A DNA stretch of 33,085 bases. Origin: an uncultured Bacteroidota bacterium. GTDB taxonomy: Bacteria > Bacteroidota > Bacteroidia > Chitinophagales > UBA8649. Within the stretch, counting starts at the first letter, position 1. Each line of letters begins with the position of its first letter. The stretch spans positions 1-33,085 of the forward strand of contig CAKZQD010000189.1 in assembly GCA_937139485.1 (NCBI GenBank), in the 5' to 3' direction. Below are positions 1-8,021 of this stretch, piece after piece. The position numbers were made by a program, and so were the translations under genes. Under the pieces are notes generated by a model. That model searched no databases. It was not told the origin of the DNA and saw nothing but the letters and a program-made list of their open reading frames with translations.

Positions 1-52
1 TTGCTCACCACAATCGTCATGTTTTGTTGTCCACTTGCCACCTAGGATATCG

Positions 53-1189
53 ATGTCTTCCGAAACCCGTTACATTGCCAAAGAGCTTAGCTGGCTGGCA
101 TTCAATGATCGTGTGCTGCAAGAAGCAGCAGATCCCCGCAATCCGGTGGTGGAACGGGTGCGTTTTCTCGGTATTTTTTCCAACAACCAGGACGAATTTT
201 TTAAAGTTCGGGTTGCCGACGTAAGGCGTGAAGTCAAGCTCGAAGAAAAACAGGGGCGCATTGGTAAAGCCGGAAAATTGCTGTCACAAATACAGGACAA
301 AATCGTCCAGCTGTCCGACAAGTTTGATCGCATCCTCAGTGATGTTCTCAAGGAATTGGAAAACAAAAAGATTTTTTTCCTCACCGAAGAGACATTATCG
401 GAGAAGCAAGGGCGCTGGCTGGACGACCACTTCCGCGAGCACATTCTGCCGCATCTGGTACCCATATGGATTCAGGACACCACCGACCTTGATCGCCATT
501 TGAACGACGAAACCTCGTACCTCGCTGTACAACTGAAAAAGGCCAAGAAGCGGCACTACGCAATTCTCGATATTCCCGAAGCGGTTCCCCGCTTTACCAA
601 TATTCCACCAGACAGGGGTCTGGCGCGAAATTACTTTATGATGGTCGACGAAGTAATCCGCCATTGCCTGCCACAAATATTTCAACCCTTTATGGATTTT
701 GACTCGGTCAAAGCCTGGTCGATGAAGTTTTCACGGGATTCCGAGTACCAGTTGTACGACGATCTCGAAATGAGTTTTATGGAAAAACTCAACTTGGGTA
801 TGAAGCAACGCCTTACCGCAGAGCCGGTCCGTTTGAGTTATGACAAAACCATGCCCAGCGATATGGTCGGTCTGCTTTGTGAGCGGTTGGGTATAGAAAA
901 CGTGGACAGTGTCATTCCCGGTGGACGGTACCGAAACTTCCGGGATTTTATCAGCTTTGAAAACCTCGGCCGAAAATATCTGGAACACAAACCGCTTCCT
1001 CCTCTCAAGTGCGCCCACTTTGAAAAACACCGCAATATCTTTGAAGCCCTGGATGAAAAAGACGTCCTGCTTTATTACCCCTATGATCGTTTCAATTATT
1101 TCGCGGAGTTCGTCAGGGAATCCTCTTTCGACCCCGCCGTTACCGACATCAAAATCAATATCTATTTCATCTTCTTTGAGGTTGATTGA
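53..1189 (+). CDS. ppk1: Polyphosphate kinase 1, N-terminal half, cut by a sequence junction
   Basis: PPK1 makes long-chain polyphosphate from ATP. The first 371 codons follow the family closely: KELSWLAFNDRVLQEAAD near the start, FLGIFSNNQDEFFKVRVADV in the N domain, VPRFTNIPP and KQRLTAEPVR in the head domain, then DVLLYYPYDRFNYF and DIKINIY at the start of the first catalytic domain. The E. coli enzyme continues after KINIY with RVAKDSR; here, from 1166, seven unrelated codons lead to a stop at 1187-1189. The protein is therefore about half of the usual ~690-700 residues and lacks the phosphorylated catalytic histidine and the whole active site. ATG at 53 is preferred over TTG at 35 because AGGA lies at 44-47. 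GC is near 50%, far above the following genes, so this piece probably comes from another organism. Family assignment is certain; the donor lineage is not. Confidence 0.92.
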   Translation: MSSETRYIAKELSWLAFNDRVLQEAADPRNPVVERVRFLGIFSNNQDEFFKVRVADVRREVKLEEKQGRIGKAGKLLSQIQDKIVQLSDKFDRILSDVLKELENKKIFFLTEETLSEKQGRWLDDHFREHILPHLVPIWIQDTTDLDRHLNDETSYLAVQLKKAKKRHYAILDIPEAVPRFTNIPPDRGLARNYFMMVDEVIRHCLPQIFQPFMDFDSVKAWSMKFSRDSEYQLYDDLEMSFMEKLNLGMKQRLTAEPVRLSYDKTMPSDMVGLLCERLGIENVDSVIPGGRYRNFRDFISFENLGRKYLEHKPLPPLKCAHFEKHRNIFEALDEKDVLLYYPYDRFNYFAEFVRESSFDPAVTDIKINIYFIFFEVD

Positions 1190-1240
1190 ATATCTGTATT
1201 CACTGAAGTATGCTTCATACTTCTTATCTAAGCTATTCTT
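1166..1240. other. Unassigned junction segment with a short hairpin
   Basis: These ~75 bases belong neither to ppk1 on the left nor to ruvC on the right: family similarity of PPK1 stops at 1165 and that of RuvC begins around 1241, with an in-frame stop (TAA 1229-1231) between. It contains a hairpin with an 8-bp stem and CTT loop, GAAGTATG (1205-1212) and CATACTTC (1216-1223). I see no convincing gene in it. It may be a third fragment or an artefact of contig joining. Confidence 0.6.
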
Positions 1241-1489
1241 CTTCCTAAAAAAATAAAACAAGCTGTAACAGGAAGTGGTAATGCGAGCAAAGAACAGGTT
1301 GCTGCTATGTTACAAACTCTATTGAAAATACAAACTCTGCCAAAGAGATTGGATGCTACTGATGGATTGGCAGCAGCTGTTTGTCATCATTTTCAAAGTA
1401 AAGGAAATTTTTCTACTTCAACAAAAGGAAGTAATAGTTGGGCTAATTTTGTTAAGAACAACCCAAAAAAAATCATAAAGAAACCTTAG
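1241..1489 (+). CDS. ruvC: Crossover junction endodeoxyribonuclease RuvC, C-terminal fragment
   Basis: RuvC cleaves Holliday junctions during recombination. Only the last ~82 codons are present. The frame [20 protein letters not shown], followed by [18 protein letters not shown], is the conserved C-terminal part of the family, including the D-A-T-D segment that supplies catalytic aspartate. The N-terminal half, with the first catalytic Asp and Glu, is missing because recognisable sequence begins only about 1241, just after the junction. It is not a natural short gene: an in-frame stop at 1229-1231 precedes it and no start codon fits. The tail is lysine-rich and AT-rich like the genes to its right, so this marks the left edge of the Bacteroidota piece. 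Its stop lies 17 bases inside the convergent HIT gene. Confidence 0.88.
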   Translation, partial: LPKKIKQAVTGSGNASKEQVAAMLQTLLKIQTLPKRLDATDGLAAAVCHHFQSKGNFSTSTKGSNSWANFVKNNPKKIIKKP

Positions 1490-1868
1490 CCGAAATACTT
1501 GCAGCAATAGCTTTTAATTCTTCATCTTTTATATTTAATCTTGGCTTAGAAAAATTAATTGCATCTTCATAAAGTGGTATTAAGTGAATATGTGCGTGCG
1601 CTACTTCCAAACCAATAACAGCAATTCCTATTCTTTTACAATCTATAACACTTTCAATTGCCAAGGCAACTTTTTTTGAAAAAACATTAAATTTGGCAAG
1701 TAATTCATCTTCCAAATCAAAAATATAATCTACTTCTTTTTTAGGAACTACTAAGGTGTGCCCTTTCTCCAATGGACTTATATCTAAAAAAGCATAAAAC
1801 AAATCATCTTCTGCTATTTTAAAATTTGGTATTTCTTGATTAATTATTTTCGTGAATATTGTAGCCAT
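1473..1868 (-). CDS. HIT-family nucleotide-binding hydrolase
   Basis: 131 residues, the usual length for small HIT (histidine triad) proteins, which hydrolyse nucleoside phosphoramidates or dinucleoside polyphosphates in the cytoplasm. The defining triad is intact: HAHIHLIP at residues 91-98, H-x-H-x-H followed by two hydrophobic residues. [16 protein letters not shown] at 31-46 is the other conserved HIT stretch (substrate-pocket strand). It begins with ATG three bases after the greA stop, so the two are almost certainly one transcript. The 3' end overlaps the convergent ruvC end by 17 bases. The exact substrate cannot be read from the sequence. Confidence 0.93.
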   Translation of the reverse strand: MATIFTKIINQEIPNFKIAEDDLFYAFLDISPLEKGHTLVVPKKEVDYIFDLEDELLAKFNVFSKKVALAIESVIDCKRIGIAVIGLEVAHAHIHLIPLYEDAINFSKPRLNIKDEELKAIAASISAKVSL

Positions 1869-1871
1869 TAT

Positions 1872-2342
1872 TTAAAATTCTATATCCAAAATTTCAAATT
1901 CCATTTCACCTGCTGGAACATCGATTTTTACCTTATCTCCTATTTCTGTACCAAGTAAACCTTTTCCTATTGGTGAATCTATAGATATTTTTTTTGCCTT
2001 AACATCTGCCTCAGCATGACTTACTAGCTGATATATTACCTCAAAATTATTTTTAGTATTTCTAATCTTCACTTTTGATAGCATTATTGCCTTTGTAGTA
2101 TCTATTTTAGATCTGTCCATAACTCTTGCTCGTGCAAAAGAATCTTCGAGTTCTACTATTTTAGTTTCAATTAAAGATTGTTCTTCTTTTGCAGCATGAT
2201 ATTCTGCATTTTCAGATAAATCACCTTTATCTCTAGCAACAGCTATATCGTTAGATATTTCTTTTCTCTTTACGTTTTTTAAATAATCTAACTTTTCTTT
2301 TAGCTCGTCATAACCCTCTTGTGACATATATAAATACTCCAT
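1872..2342 (-). CDS. greA: Transcription elongation factor GreA
   Basis: GreA enters the RNA polymerase secondary channel and stimulates cleavage of backtracked RNA. The N-terminal coiled coil covers about residues 6-75 and carries the tip motif KGDLSENAEYHAAKEEQ; the acidic pair falls at D41 and E44, the same numbers as the catalytic-loop acids of the E. coli protein, which supports the ATG chosen here over the internal ATG at residue 6. The C-terminal FKBP-like domain ends with SPIGKGLLGTEIGDKV and a hydrophobic tail. At 156 residues it is full length. It lies 3 bases upstream of the HIT gene. A strong terminator (2362-2397) separates it from the upstream surface-protein gene, so its promoter should lie within the short stretch between them. 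Confidence 0.96.
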   Translation of the reverse strand: MEYLYMSQEGYDELKEKLDYLKNVKRKEISNDIAVARDKGDLSENAEYHAAKEEQSLIETKIVELEDSFARARVMDRSKIDTTKAIMLSKVKIRNTKNNFEVIYQLVSHAEADVKAKKISIDSPIGKGLLGTEIGDKVKIDVPAGEMEFEILDIEF

Positions 2343-2361
2343 ATTCTAATTGCTTTAAACT

Positions 2362-2397
2362 AAAGAAAGGTTTCTAAAAAAATAGAAACCTTTCTTT
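2362..2397 (-). terminator. Terminator hairpin closing the surface-protein operon
   Basis: A perfect 15-bp inverted repeat, AAAGAAAGGTTTCTA at 2362-2376 and its complement at 2383-2397, around a loop of six A (U on the leftward transcript). It lies 20 bases past the stop of the PorV-OmpA gene and before greA, so it most likely ends the leftward transcript. The trailing T-run is short. Confidence 0.8.
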
Positions 2398-2416
2398 TAA
2401 TAAATTTTAATCTATT

Positions 2417-3940
2417 TTATCTAATTGAAATTACTACTCTTCTGTTTTTAGCCCTTCCTTCTTCAGTGCTATTATCATATAAATCGCTTTCTCCGTGTCC
2501 TTTAGATTTTAATCTATCTTTAACAACACCATTGTCCATTAAGTAAGTTTTAACAGCAAAAGCTCTTTCTCTAGATAATGATAAATTATCATCTTCATTT
2601 CCTACAGAATCCGTATATGCATCTATTTGAATTTTTGCATTCTTCTTCTTATTCATAAATTCTATCAATGCATTTAAAGTTTCCTTAGAGTCTGTAGTTA
2701 AATTTGAACTAGCAGTTTCAAAGTTAATAGCCGCAGAAATTCTTTCTAATTCAGCTTTTTCTTTTTTAGAAATTCTTACTTTTTTAACTGTTTCACTGTT
2801 AAATGCATCTTTTGCTTTTTCTTCTTCTTTTTCTTTAGTAGATAAGCAAGGGTTGTTTTCTTTATCGCCTATACTAAAAGTTAAACCAACACTATGTGTT
2901 CCATTTAGTGCATAAGTATGTCTATAAGAATAATCTATTCCTAAAGATGGCCCACCAACTTTAAAAGGAACTTCTGCAGTAAATCCAGCAGCAAAACCTG
3001 AATAAATTGTAGTTCTAGTATCTACATTAAAGTTTCCTCCTTCATATTTATATCCAGCTCTTACCATAAACATTTCTTTAAAAGCATATTCAGCACCTAA
3101 ACCAAAATTATCTTTACCATAAGTGTTTGAAATGTATGAACCATTTAAAGTAAGCCTGTGCATATTAAAGCCACCATTACATCTATATTCATTTCCTAAC
3201 CAAAAATCATAAGATGCACCTAATGTTAGTAATGCAGGCAACTGAAAGTTTTTAGTTGTAGGTTGGTATGTTAAATCATATTCTCCTCCATCTGGATTTT
3301 GACCTCTAAATGAGAATCCGTCACCACTAAATTTCATTGGTGTACCTAAGTTTCTTACACTTACACCAAATCTTAAATTTTCTTTTTTACCTAATACATA
3401 TTGAATACCCGCATCTATTGCAAAACCAAAAGAACTTACGTTTTCAACGTTTTCACTTATTAATCTTACTGTTGCTCCCGCATGTATTCTACTAGAGAAT
3501 GTTCTTGAAAAAGATAATCCTATATTAAAAAAGCTAGGTTTGAAAGAACCCAATGAATTATTAGGATCTGGATTTGACTCTGTTGTTCTGTAAAAATTTC
3601 CAATGTTAGCAGACATTAAAGTTACACCAATAACATTGTCTGCTCCTAGTTTCGAAGCAAAACCACCTTGTGTTAAAGAAACTCCTGAACCTGCAAACCA
3701 AAAAGTTTGAGCTAAAGAAACTTGCATTTTATTCACAAAAGATAAACCTGCCGGGTTTAGTCTTATTGCCTCTATTCCTGTTATCCTTGCAGTATTCAAA
3801 TCCCACATTCCTGTAGATCTTGCCCAACCATTCATTAAAAGTTCTGGTGCTCCACCTTCTCCAATTCTATCTGGGTTTCCAGCAAAAAGAGTTGTAGATA
3901 AAGTACAAACTGTAAATATTATAAGTAAATATTTTTTCAT
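2417..3940 (-). CDS. PorV/PorQ-type outer-membrane barrel fused to an OmpA domain
   Basis: 507 residues. A signal peptide (about 1-20, ending LFA) is followed by a region of alternating aromatic and polar residues that opens with IEAIRLNPAGLSF (NPAGL at 62-66). This is typical of the FadL-like PorV/PorQ barrels, which in the type IX system carry or anchor cargo at the outer membrane. A lysine/glutamate-rich linker (about 360-395) leads to an OmpA peptidoglycan-binding domain (about 400-507) with IDAYTDSVG, NLSLSRERA and a final GRAKNRRV. TDSVG (443-447) and NRRV (499-502) hold the usual Asp and Arg ligands of diaminopimelate. Classical PorV (about 390 residues) has no OmpA domain, so this is a fusion anchoring the barrel to the wall. 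It is last of three leftward genes, separated from the 1329-residue gene by a hairpin. The cargo-carrier role is inference. Confidence 0.85.
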   Translation of the reverse strand: MKKYLLIIFTVCTLSTTLFAGNPDRIGEGGAPELLMNGWARSTGMWDLNTARITGIEAIRLNPAGLSFVNKMQVSLAQTFWFAGSGVSLTQGGFASKLGADNVIGVTLMSANIGNFYRTTESNPDPNNSLGSFKPSFFNIGLSFSRTFSSRIHAGATVRLISENVENVSSFGFAIDAGIQYVLGKKENLRFGVSVRNLGTPMKFSGDGFSFRGQNPDGGEYDLTYQPTTKNFQLPALLTLGASYDFWLGNEYRCNGGFNMHRLTLNGSYISNTYGKDNFGLGAEYAFKEMFMVRAGYKYEGGNFNVDTRTTIYSGFAAGFTAEVPFKVGGPSLGIDYSYRHTYALNGTHSVGLTFSIGDKENNPCLSTKEKEEEKAKDAFNSETVKKVRISKKEKAELERISAAINFETASSNLTTDSKETLNALIEFMNKKKNAKIQIDAYTDSVGNEDDNLSLSRERAFAVKTYLMDNGVVKDRLKSKGHGESDLYDNSTEEGRAKNRRVVISIR

Positions 3941-3964
3941 CTTTATAATTTTATTTTTATTAAA

Positions 3965-3995
3965 TCAGTAAGAACTTTATTAAAGTTCTTACTGA
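3965..3995 (-). terminator. Hairpin between the 1329-residue gene and the PorV-OmpA gene
   Basis: A 14-bp perfect inverted repeat (TCAGTAAGAACTTT at 3965-3978, complement at 3982-3995) with an ATT loop. It starts 14 bases past the stop of the upstream gene and ends 24 bases before the next start. On the leftward transcript a T/A-rich tract follows. It could be a partial terminator or an mRNA-stabilising stem that sets different levels for the two genes. Confidence 0.65.
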
Positions 3996-4009
3996 AAATT
4001 TAGGTTTTA

Positions 4010-7000
4010 TTAGAAATTAGTTACATCTGGTGGTCTTACAAATACAGCAGATTTCACAACTGTTTCACCAACTCCAGGTGCGTTTACATAAATCATATAA
4101 GTTCCACTAGAAACTGGTATGTCTTTATGGTTTTTTAAATTCCAATCTAAAGAGTTATTTAAATTAGAAATACCCGAAACTTGTCCAAGAGATAAATCTT
4201 GACGTACAGATTCACTACTACCTCCATTACCAACAGCTCTATCGAATTTTTTAACTAATTTACCATCTAATGTATAAATTGACACTTCACAAACATCTGG
4301 TAGATTAGTAATTTTAACAACATTACTATTTGGGCTTACTTCATAAGAAGAATATGCATAATAAGGGTTTGGAACTACTCTAATGTTATCTAAAACAGAT
4401 TCTGCAACATCAGAAACATTAAATTCTGGTGCTAAACCTAAAGTACTAAAACCATATCTTGGTAAACCGTTGTTGCCAATTTGGTTTGTTGTCATTACTT
4501 CATATGGTCTTTCAACTCTTATTTTTATTGAAACATCATTTGGTATTAAATCATCTTCTAAACTTAATAAATCAAACTCAGAATTCAAGTATGCGTTAGA
4601 TGTATACATAATTTCTTTGTACAAATCTTCAACTTCTGTTGGAATACTTAGGTTGTTATAGTTTGCAGGATTTGTCAAAATTGAATGCATTGTAGCACAC
4701 TGATCATATCTAGTTTCAAAAACATAAATAAAATGTTTCCCACCAAAAACAGGAACACGAGTTTCTGGGTTGCCTGGAATATCTGTTAATTCATCATATA
4801 ATTTACTTGTAGGATTCCAAATCATATCTGAACCATTATTATCTACTCTATCAGAACTTTCTCCAAAAGCTATATTTAATCTTTCACCTGTTTCAACATT
4901 TATTGCATATCCTGGGAAATAAGAGTAGCCATTATCTACTCCAGTTTCATTTCCATCTTTATCTATACTTGCTTGGTTTCTAATTTGTCCTTTGTTAGAA
5001 TTACCAACAGTTGCGTTATTATCTTCACCCGTTTCAAAAACAATACATTTAGACCATAATTCTTTATTACTAGTTAATACAATATTTACACTTTGTAGTT
5101 TATCTAAAGTATTTATTGGATTAAAACATACATCTCCAGCAGGAGTATCATATACGTCCCATAAAAATGCAGGCCCGTATACAGAATTTGGAGTTGATAT
5201 ACCTGGATCTAGACCAGGTACAACTTGTTCTTTTTTATAGTTTGCAGTTAAACAATATGGAGCAAAACCGCCTCCTACAATATTAGTAAAGACTTCATTC
5301 TCATCATAAAAAGTAGTATTCCCAAGATGATCGTATCTATGTGAATCGTATACTTCACTCAAAAATGATGTATTTTCAAATGAACCAGATCTTATCCAAT
5401 TTGATGGAGATAAAGCTCCACCATTAGATTCATCGCTTACAAAAGATAACCATTTTTTACTTTCATCATCAAAAGTTATATCACTATTTAAATAATCGTA
5501 AACATTTTCACCATTTTCTAAATTTGCATAAATAGGTAATGGCTTACCTACGTTTAAGCTAATACCATAATCTTCTAAAATTTGTTCATAAGGTCTATCT
5601 AATAGTCTTACAGATCTTATTGTTTCTACTGTTTGTCCTTCTTTAAGTACTTTAAGTTCCCAGTAAGAAGAATCTGTTACAGAAATTGAGCTATCATTTT
5701 TTATAGATAATTCAAAATCAACATTTTGAATACTTAAAGGATCTATTACTTTTACACCTACAGGATCAAATAATGGTTCATATTCGATAATATCTTCAAA
5801 ATTACTTGCTAAAATTGCATCTATAGAATTTTGTGTTAAATCTAGCTCTTTACCGCCATTTCCTTTTCCTTCTAGTCTTTTTACTAAAACACCTTGTCCA
5901 TACTCAGCGTTTAATTTTGTACCTCCAACTTCAGACTCTACATCGTGTGGAATAGCAGAATATGTATTAAAATTTCTTCTTCCTTGTAAGTATTGCGCTA
6001 ATTGAGATTTATCTTTATTAGGATCTAAAGGATCAAATTGAATGAAATTGTTGTATGCATAAGCAACTACAGCAAAGTAATAGGTTTTATAATTAACTAA
6101 CTCAGATTCGCCATCAGCAAATACATCTTCAGTTACTAAGAAACTTCTTTTAATACCATCATCAGCACCTTGAACTTTAACCTCTGGTGCATATATATTA
6201 GAAACATTGTCTTTTACATAATTAAATACATTACTGACACCATTTTTAATATCTGACTGTAAAATTATTTTTGCCTTTGCAGGGTCAGATAAATCTTTTG
6301 CAGTTACTTTATTATCTCTTAATTGATAAACTAAATAACCTTCAAAATTATAAGCTGAATCAATTGCAGAACCTGCTCCTGAAGCTTCAACAGTATAATT
6401 CTCACCATAATTATTTGAAGATGGCTCATTTATTAAATTAATAGCCAATTGCCTAGACATTTCTCTAATTTTTAAATTAGGTGCATCAGGTCCATCAATA
6501 ATACCAAAGTTATTATCAAATAAAAATTGTGCTTTATCATCTGCAATACCCATTTCTGCTTCAATATCTGGGCAGCCATTATAAGTATTTGGATCTGTAC
6601 CAACTACCATTACACCAACAGATATACGTTGAGATTGAGAAGATTTCAAAGTAAAAGGTCCAGAATTTTGAACAAAACGTCTATCTCCAGCTGTGTTTCC
6701 AGCTTCACATTCAGACCAACCTGTTGCTACATCTGAAGGATTTCCTGGGAAAGCATATTTAATAGGCGTATTACCCGGTGTTGTTCCAATATCTCCATTT
6801 GTTAGTGGATCCCCTGTTGTAGTTAATCCTTCTTGTAAGAAACGAAATTCTTGAGCATCATCAGGATCAGACAATGAAGGTGGTCCACTATTTACAAAAT
6901 AACAAAAAGATGACATTCCTAGCTCATTACCATCATCATCTAATGGTCCTTCAAAATAATCCATTCCTACTATTGGTGGGCCTGCTCCATAAATATTATC

Positions 7001-7999
7001 ACTATTATTTGAAGTATAGCAAAAGCCTAAAGAACGAACCGTATCACAACCTACAAAATCATCACCTGCAAATCCTAAATCTGGATCAACAAATACACCC
7101 ATAAAAGATTCATTTAAATCTCCAGCAGTTTTTTTGAAAATTTCGTATGTGTAAAATGTCATATCATTCAACTCATCAGAAGTTTGAAAAGCGAATGCTA
7201 AACAGTTTACTTGAACACCTATTGCTGTTCCGTTTGTTCTTCCGTGTGTGTTTCCATTATCATTAATTACCCAAAAAATCATTTGATCTGCAAAGTAACC
7301 TTCTGTTCCACTTGAATCTAATTTTATAACTGGATAATCTCCATTTACTGGGTTGTAAACACCATTTCCATCAGCATCAAAGAAAGGAGCTAAAGCACCT
7401 TCATTAAAATACCATTTACTATTAGTAGGGTGGTTTTCTAATAATACATTTCCTTTACCTGGCCAAAATTTAATATTGTCTGGAATTAAAGCTTCTGGTA
7501 ATGAACCACTTCCGTTTGCATCAAAATCAGCAATAAATTGACTAATCTCTTCACCATATACAACAAAATGCTCATCAAAATTAGAACAAATTTCATCAGG
7601 TATTTCTCCTCCAATTTCTAGTGGTCCTGTCCAAAAATCATGACCTTGATTTCTAAAAGTTTGAGCAGAACAACGTAATTGATTATCATCTCCATAACCA
7701 GTAAACCAAAGTGCACCTGCAAAAAGAACATTTTTTGATAATTCCCCTGTCGTTTGGTCAATTTTTGGATACTCGTATTGTGCATTATTTACACCATCCC
7801 ACCAAAAATCTCCACCACCCAAAAGTCGTGCTCTAATATTGTTTATATCTAAATCTACTTGTGTAGAAGAAGGATTACAAGTACCAACACTTGTCTTATC
7901 TGAAGTAAAACCACCTGTAGTGCCTGCACTTATATCTTTGGCAGCAAAAAGACTCACTGTCAACAAAGAACTTAGTAAATATATTGTTATTTTTTTCAT
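4010..7999 (-). CDS. Large exported surface protein with Asp-rich loops and FlgD/type-IX-like C-terminus
   Basis: 1329 residues, acidic, with a signal peptide (about 1-20, ending LFAA). Calcium-loop-like motifs appear at 158-167 (DFDANGSGSL) and 206-223 (DADGNG followed by NPVNGDYP), then DPDLG (305-309) and DDFVGCDT (313-320). This arrangement recurs in large type IX cargo proteins of Bacteroidota. The middle (about 535-660) resembles fibronectin-like folds. The C-terminus has NIRVVPNPYYAYSSYE, then VKITNLPDVCEVSIYTLDGK and SGTYMIYVNAPGVGE. This is the layout of the FlgD Ig-like and type IX sorting domains, but about ten extra residues follow the usual end point, so it is not a textbook sorting signal. 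It lies 22 bases downstream of a TonB receptor and upstream of a PorV-like barrel. Export to the surface is likely; its ligand or activity is unknown. Confidence 0.82.
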   Translation of the reverse strand: MKKITIYLLSSLLTVSLFAAKDISAGTTGGFTSDKTSVGTCNPSSTQVDLDINNIRARLLGGGDFWWDGVNNAQYEYPKIDQTTGELSKNVLFAGALWFTGYGDDNQLRCSAQTFRNQGHDFWTGPLEIGGEIPDEICSNFDEHFVVYGEEISQFIADFDANGSGSLPEALIPDNIKFWPGKGNVLLENHPTNSKWYFNEGALAPFFDADGNGVYNPVNGDYPVIKLDSSGTEGYFADQMIFWVINDNGNTHGRTNGTAIGVQVNCLAFAFQTSDELNDMTFYTYEIFKKTAGDLNESFMGVFVDPDLGFAGDDFVGCDTVRSLGFCYTSNNSDNIYGAGPPIVGMDYFEGPLDDDGNELGMSSFCYFVNSGPPSLSDPDDAQEFRFLQEGLTTTGDPLTNGDIGTTPGNTPIKYAFPGNPSDVATGWSECEAGNTAGDRRFVQNSGPFTLKSSQSQRISVGVMVVGTDPNTYNGCPDIEAEMGIADDKAQFLFDNNFGIIDGPDAPNLKIREMSRQLAINLINEPSSNNYGENYTVEASGAGSAIDSAYNFEGYLVYQLRDNKVTAKDLSDPAKAKIILQSDIKNGVSNVFNYVKDNVSNIYAPEVKVQGADDGIKRSFLVTEDVFADGESELVNYKTYYFAVVAYAYNNFIQFDPLDPNKDKSQLAQYLQGRRNFNTYSAIPHDVESEVGGTKLNAEYGQGVLVKRLEGKGNGGKELDLTQNSIDAILASNFEDIIEYEPLFDPVGVKVIDPLSIQNVDFELSIKNDSSISVTDSSYWELKVLKEGQTVETIRSVRLLDRPYEQILEDYGISLNVGKPLPIYANLENGENVYDYLNSDITFDDESKKWLSFVSDESNGGALSPSNWIRSGSFENTSFLSEVYDSHRYDHLGNTTFYDENEVFTNIVGGGFAPYCLTANYKKEQVVPGLDPGISTPNSVYGPAFLWDVYDTPAGDVCFNPINTLDKLQSVNIVLTSNKELWSKCIVFETGEDNNATVGNSNKGQIRNQASIDKDGNETGVDNGYSYFPGYAINVETGERLNIAFGESSDRVDNNGSDMIWNPTSKLYDELTDIPGNPETRVPVFGGKHFIYVFETRYDQCATMHSILTNPANYNNLSIPTEVEDLYKEIMYTSNAYLNSEFDLLSLEDDLIPNDVSIKIRVERPYEVMTTNQIGNNGLPRYGFSTLGLAPEFNVSDVAESVLDNIRVVPNPYYAYSSYEVSPNSNVVKITNLPDVCEVSIYTLDGKLVKKFDRAVGNGGSSESVRQDLSLGQVSGISNLNNSLDWNLKNHKDIPVSSGTYMIYVNAPGVGETVVKSAVFVRPPDVTNF

Positions 8000-8021
8000 A
8001 ATATCTTTTACAATTTAATTT

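Noticed and set aside
70..465. Several leftward frames within 70-1035
   Set aside because: They are shadows of the GC-richer ppk1 frame and show no domain motif.
1205..1223. Hairpin in the junction segment as a transposon end or attachment site
   Set aside because: An 8-bp stem alone, with no direct repeat, transposase or matching copy elsewhere in the window, is not enough.
731..1261. Leftward frame spanning the left seam, with a protein-like N-terminus
   Set aside because: It starts at TTG in the junction segment, and most of its length is antisense to ppk1, whose family match is unambiguous.
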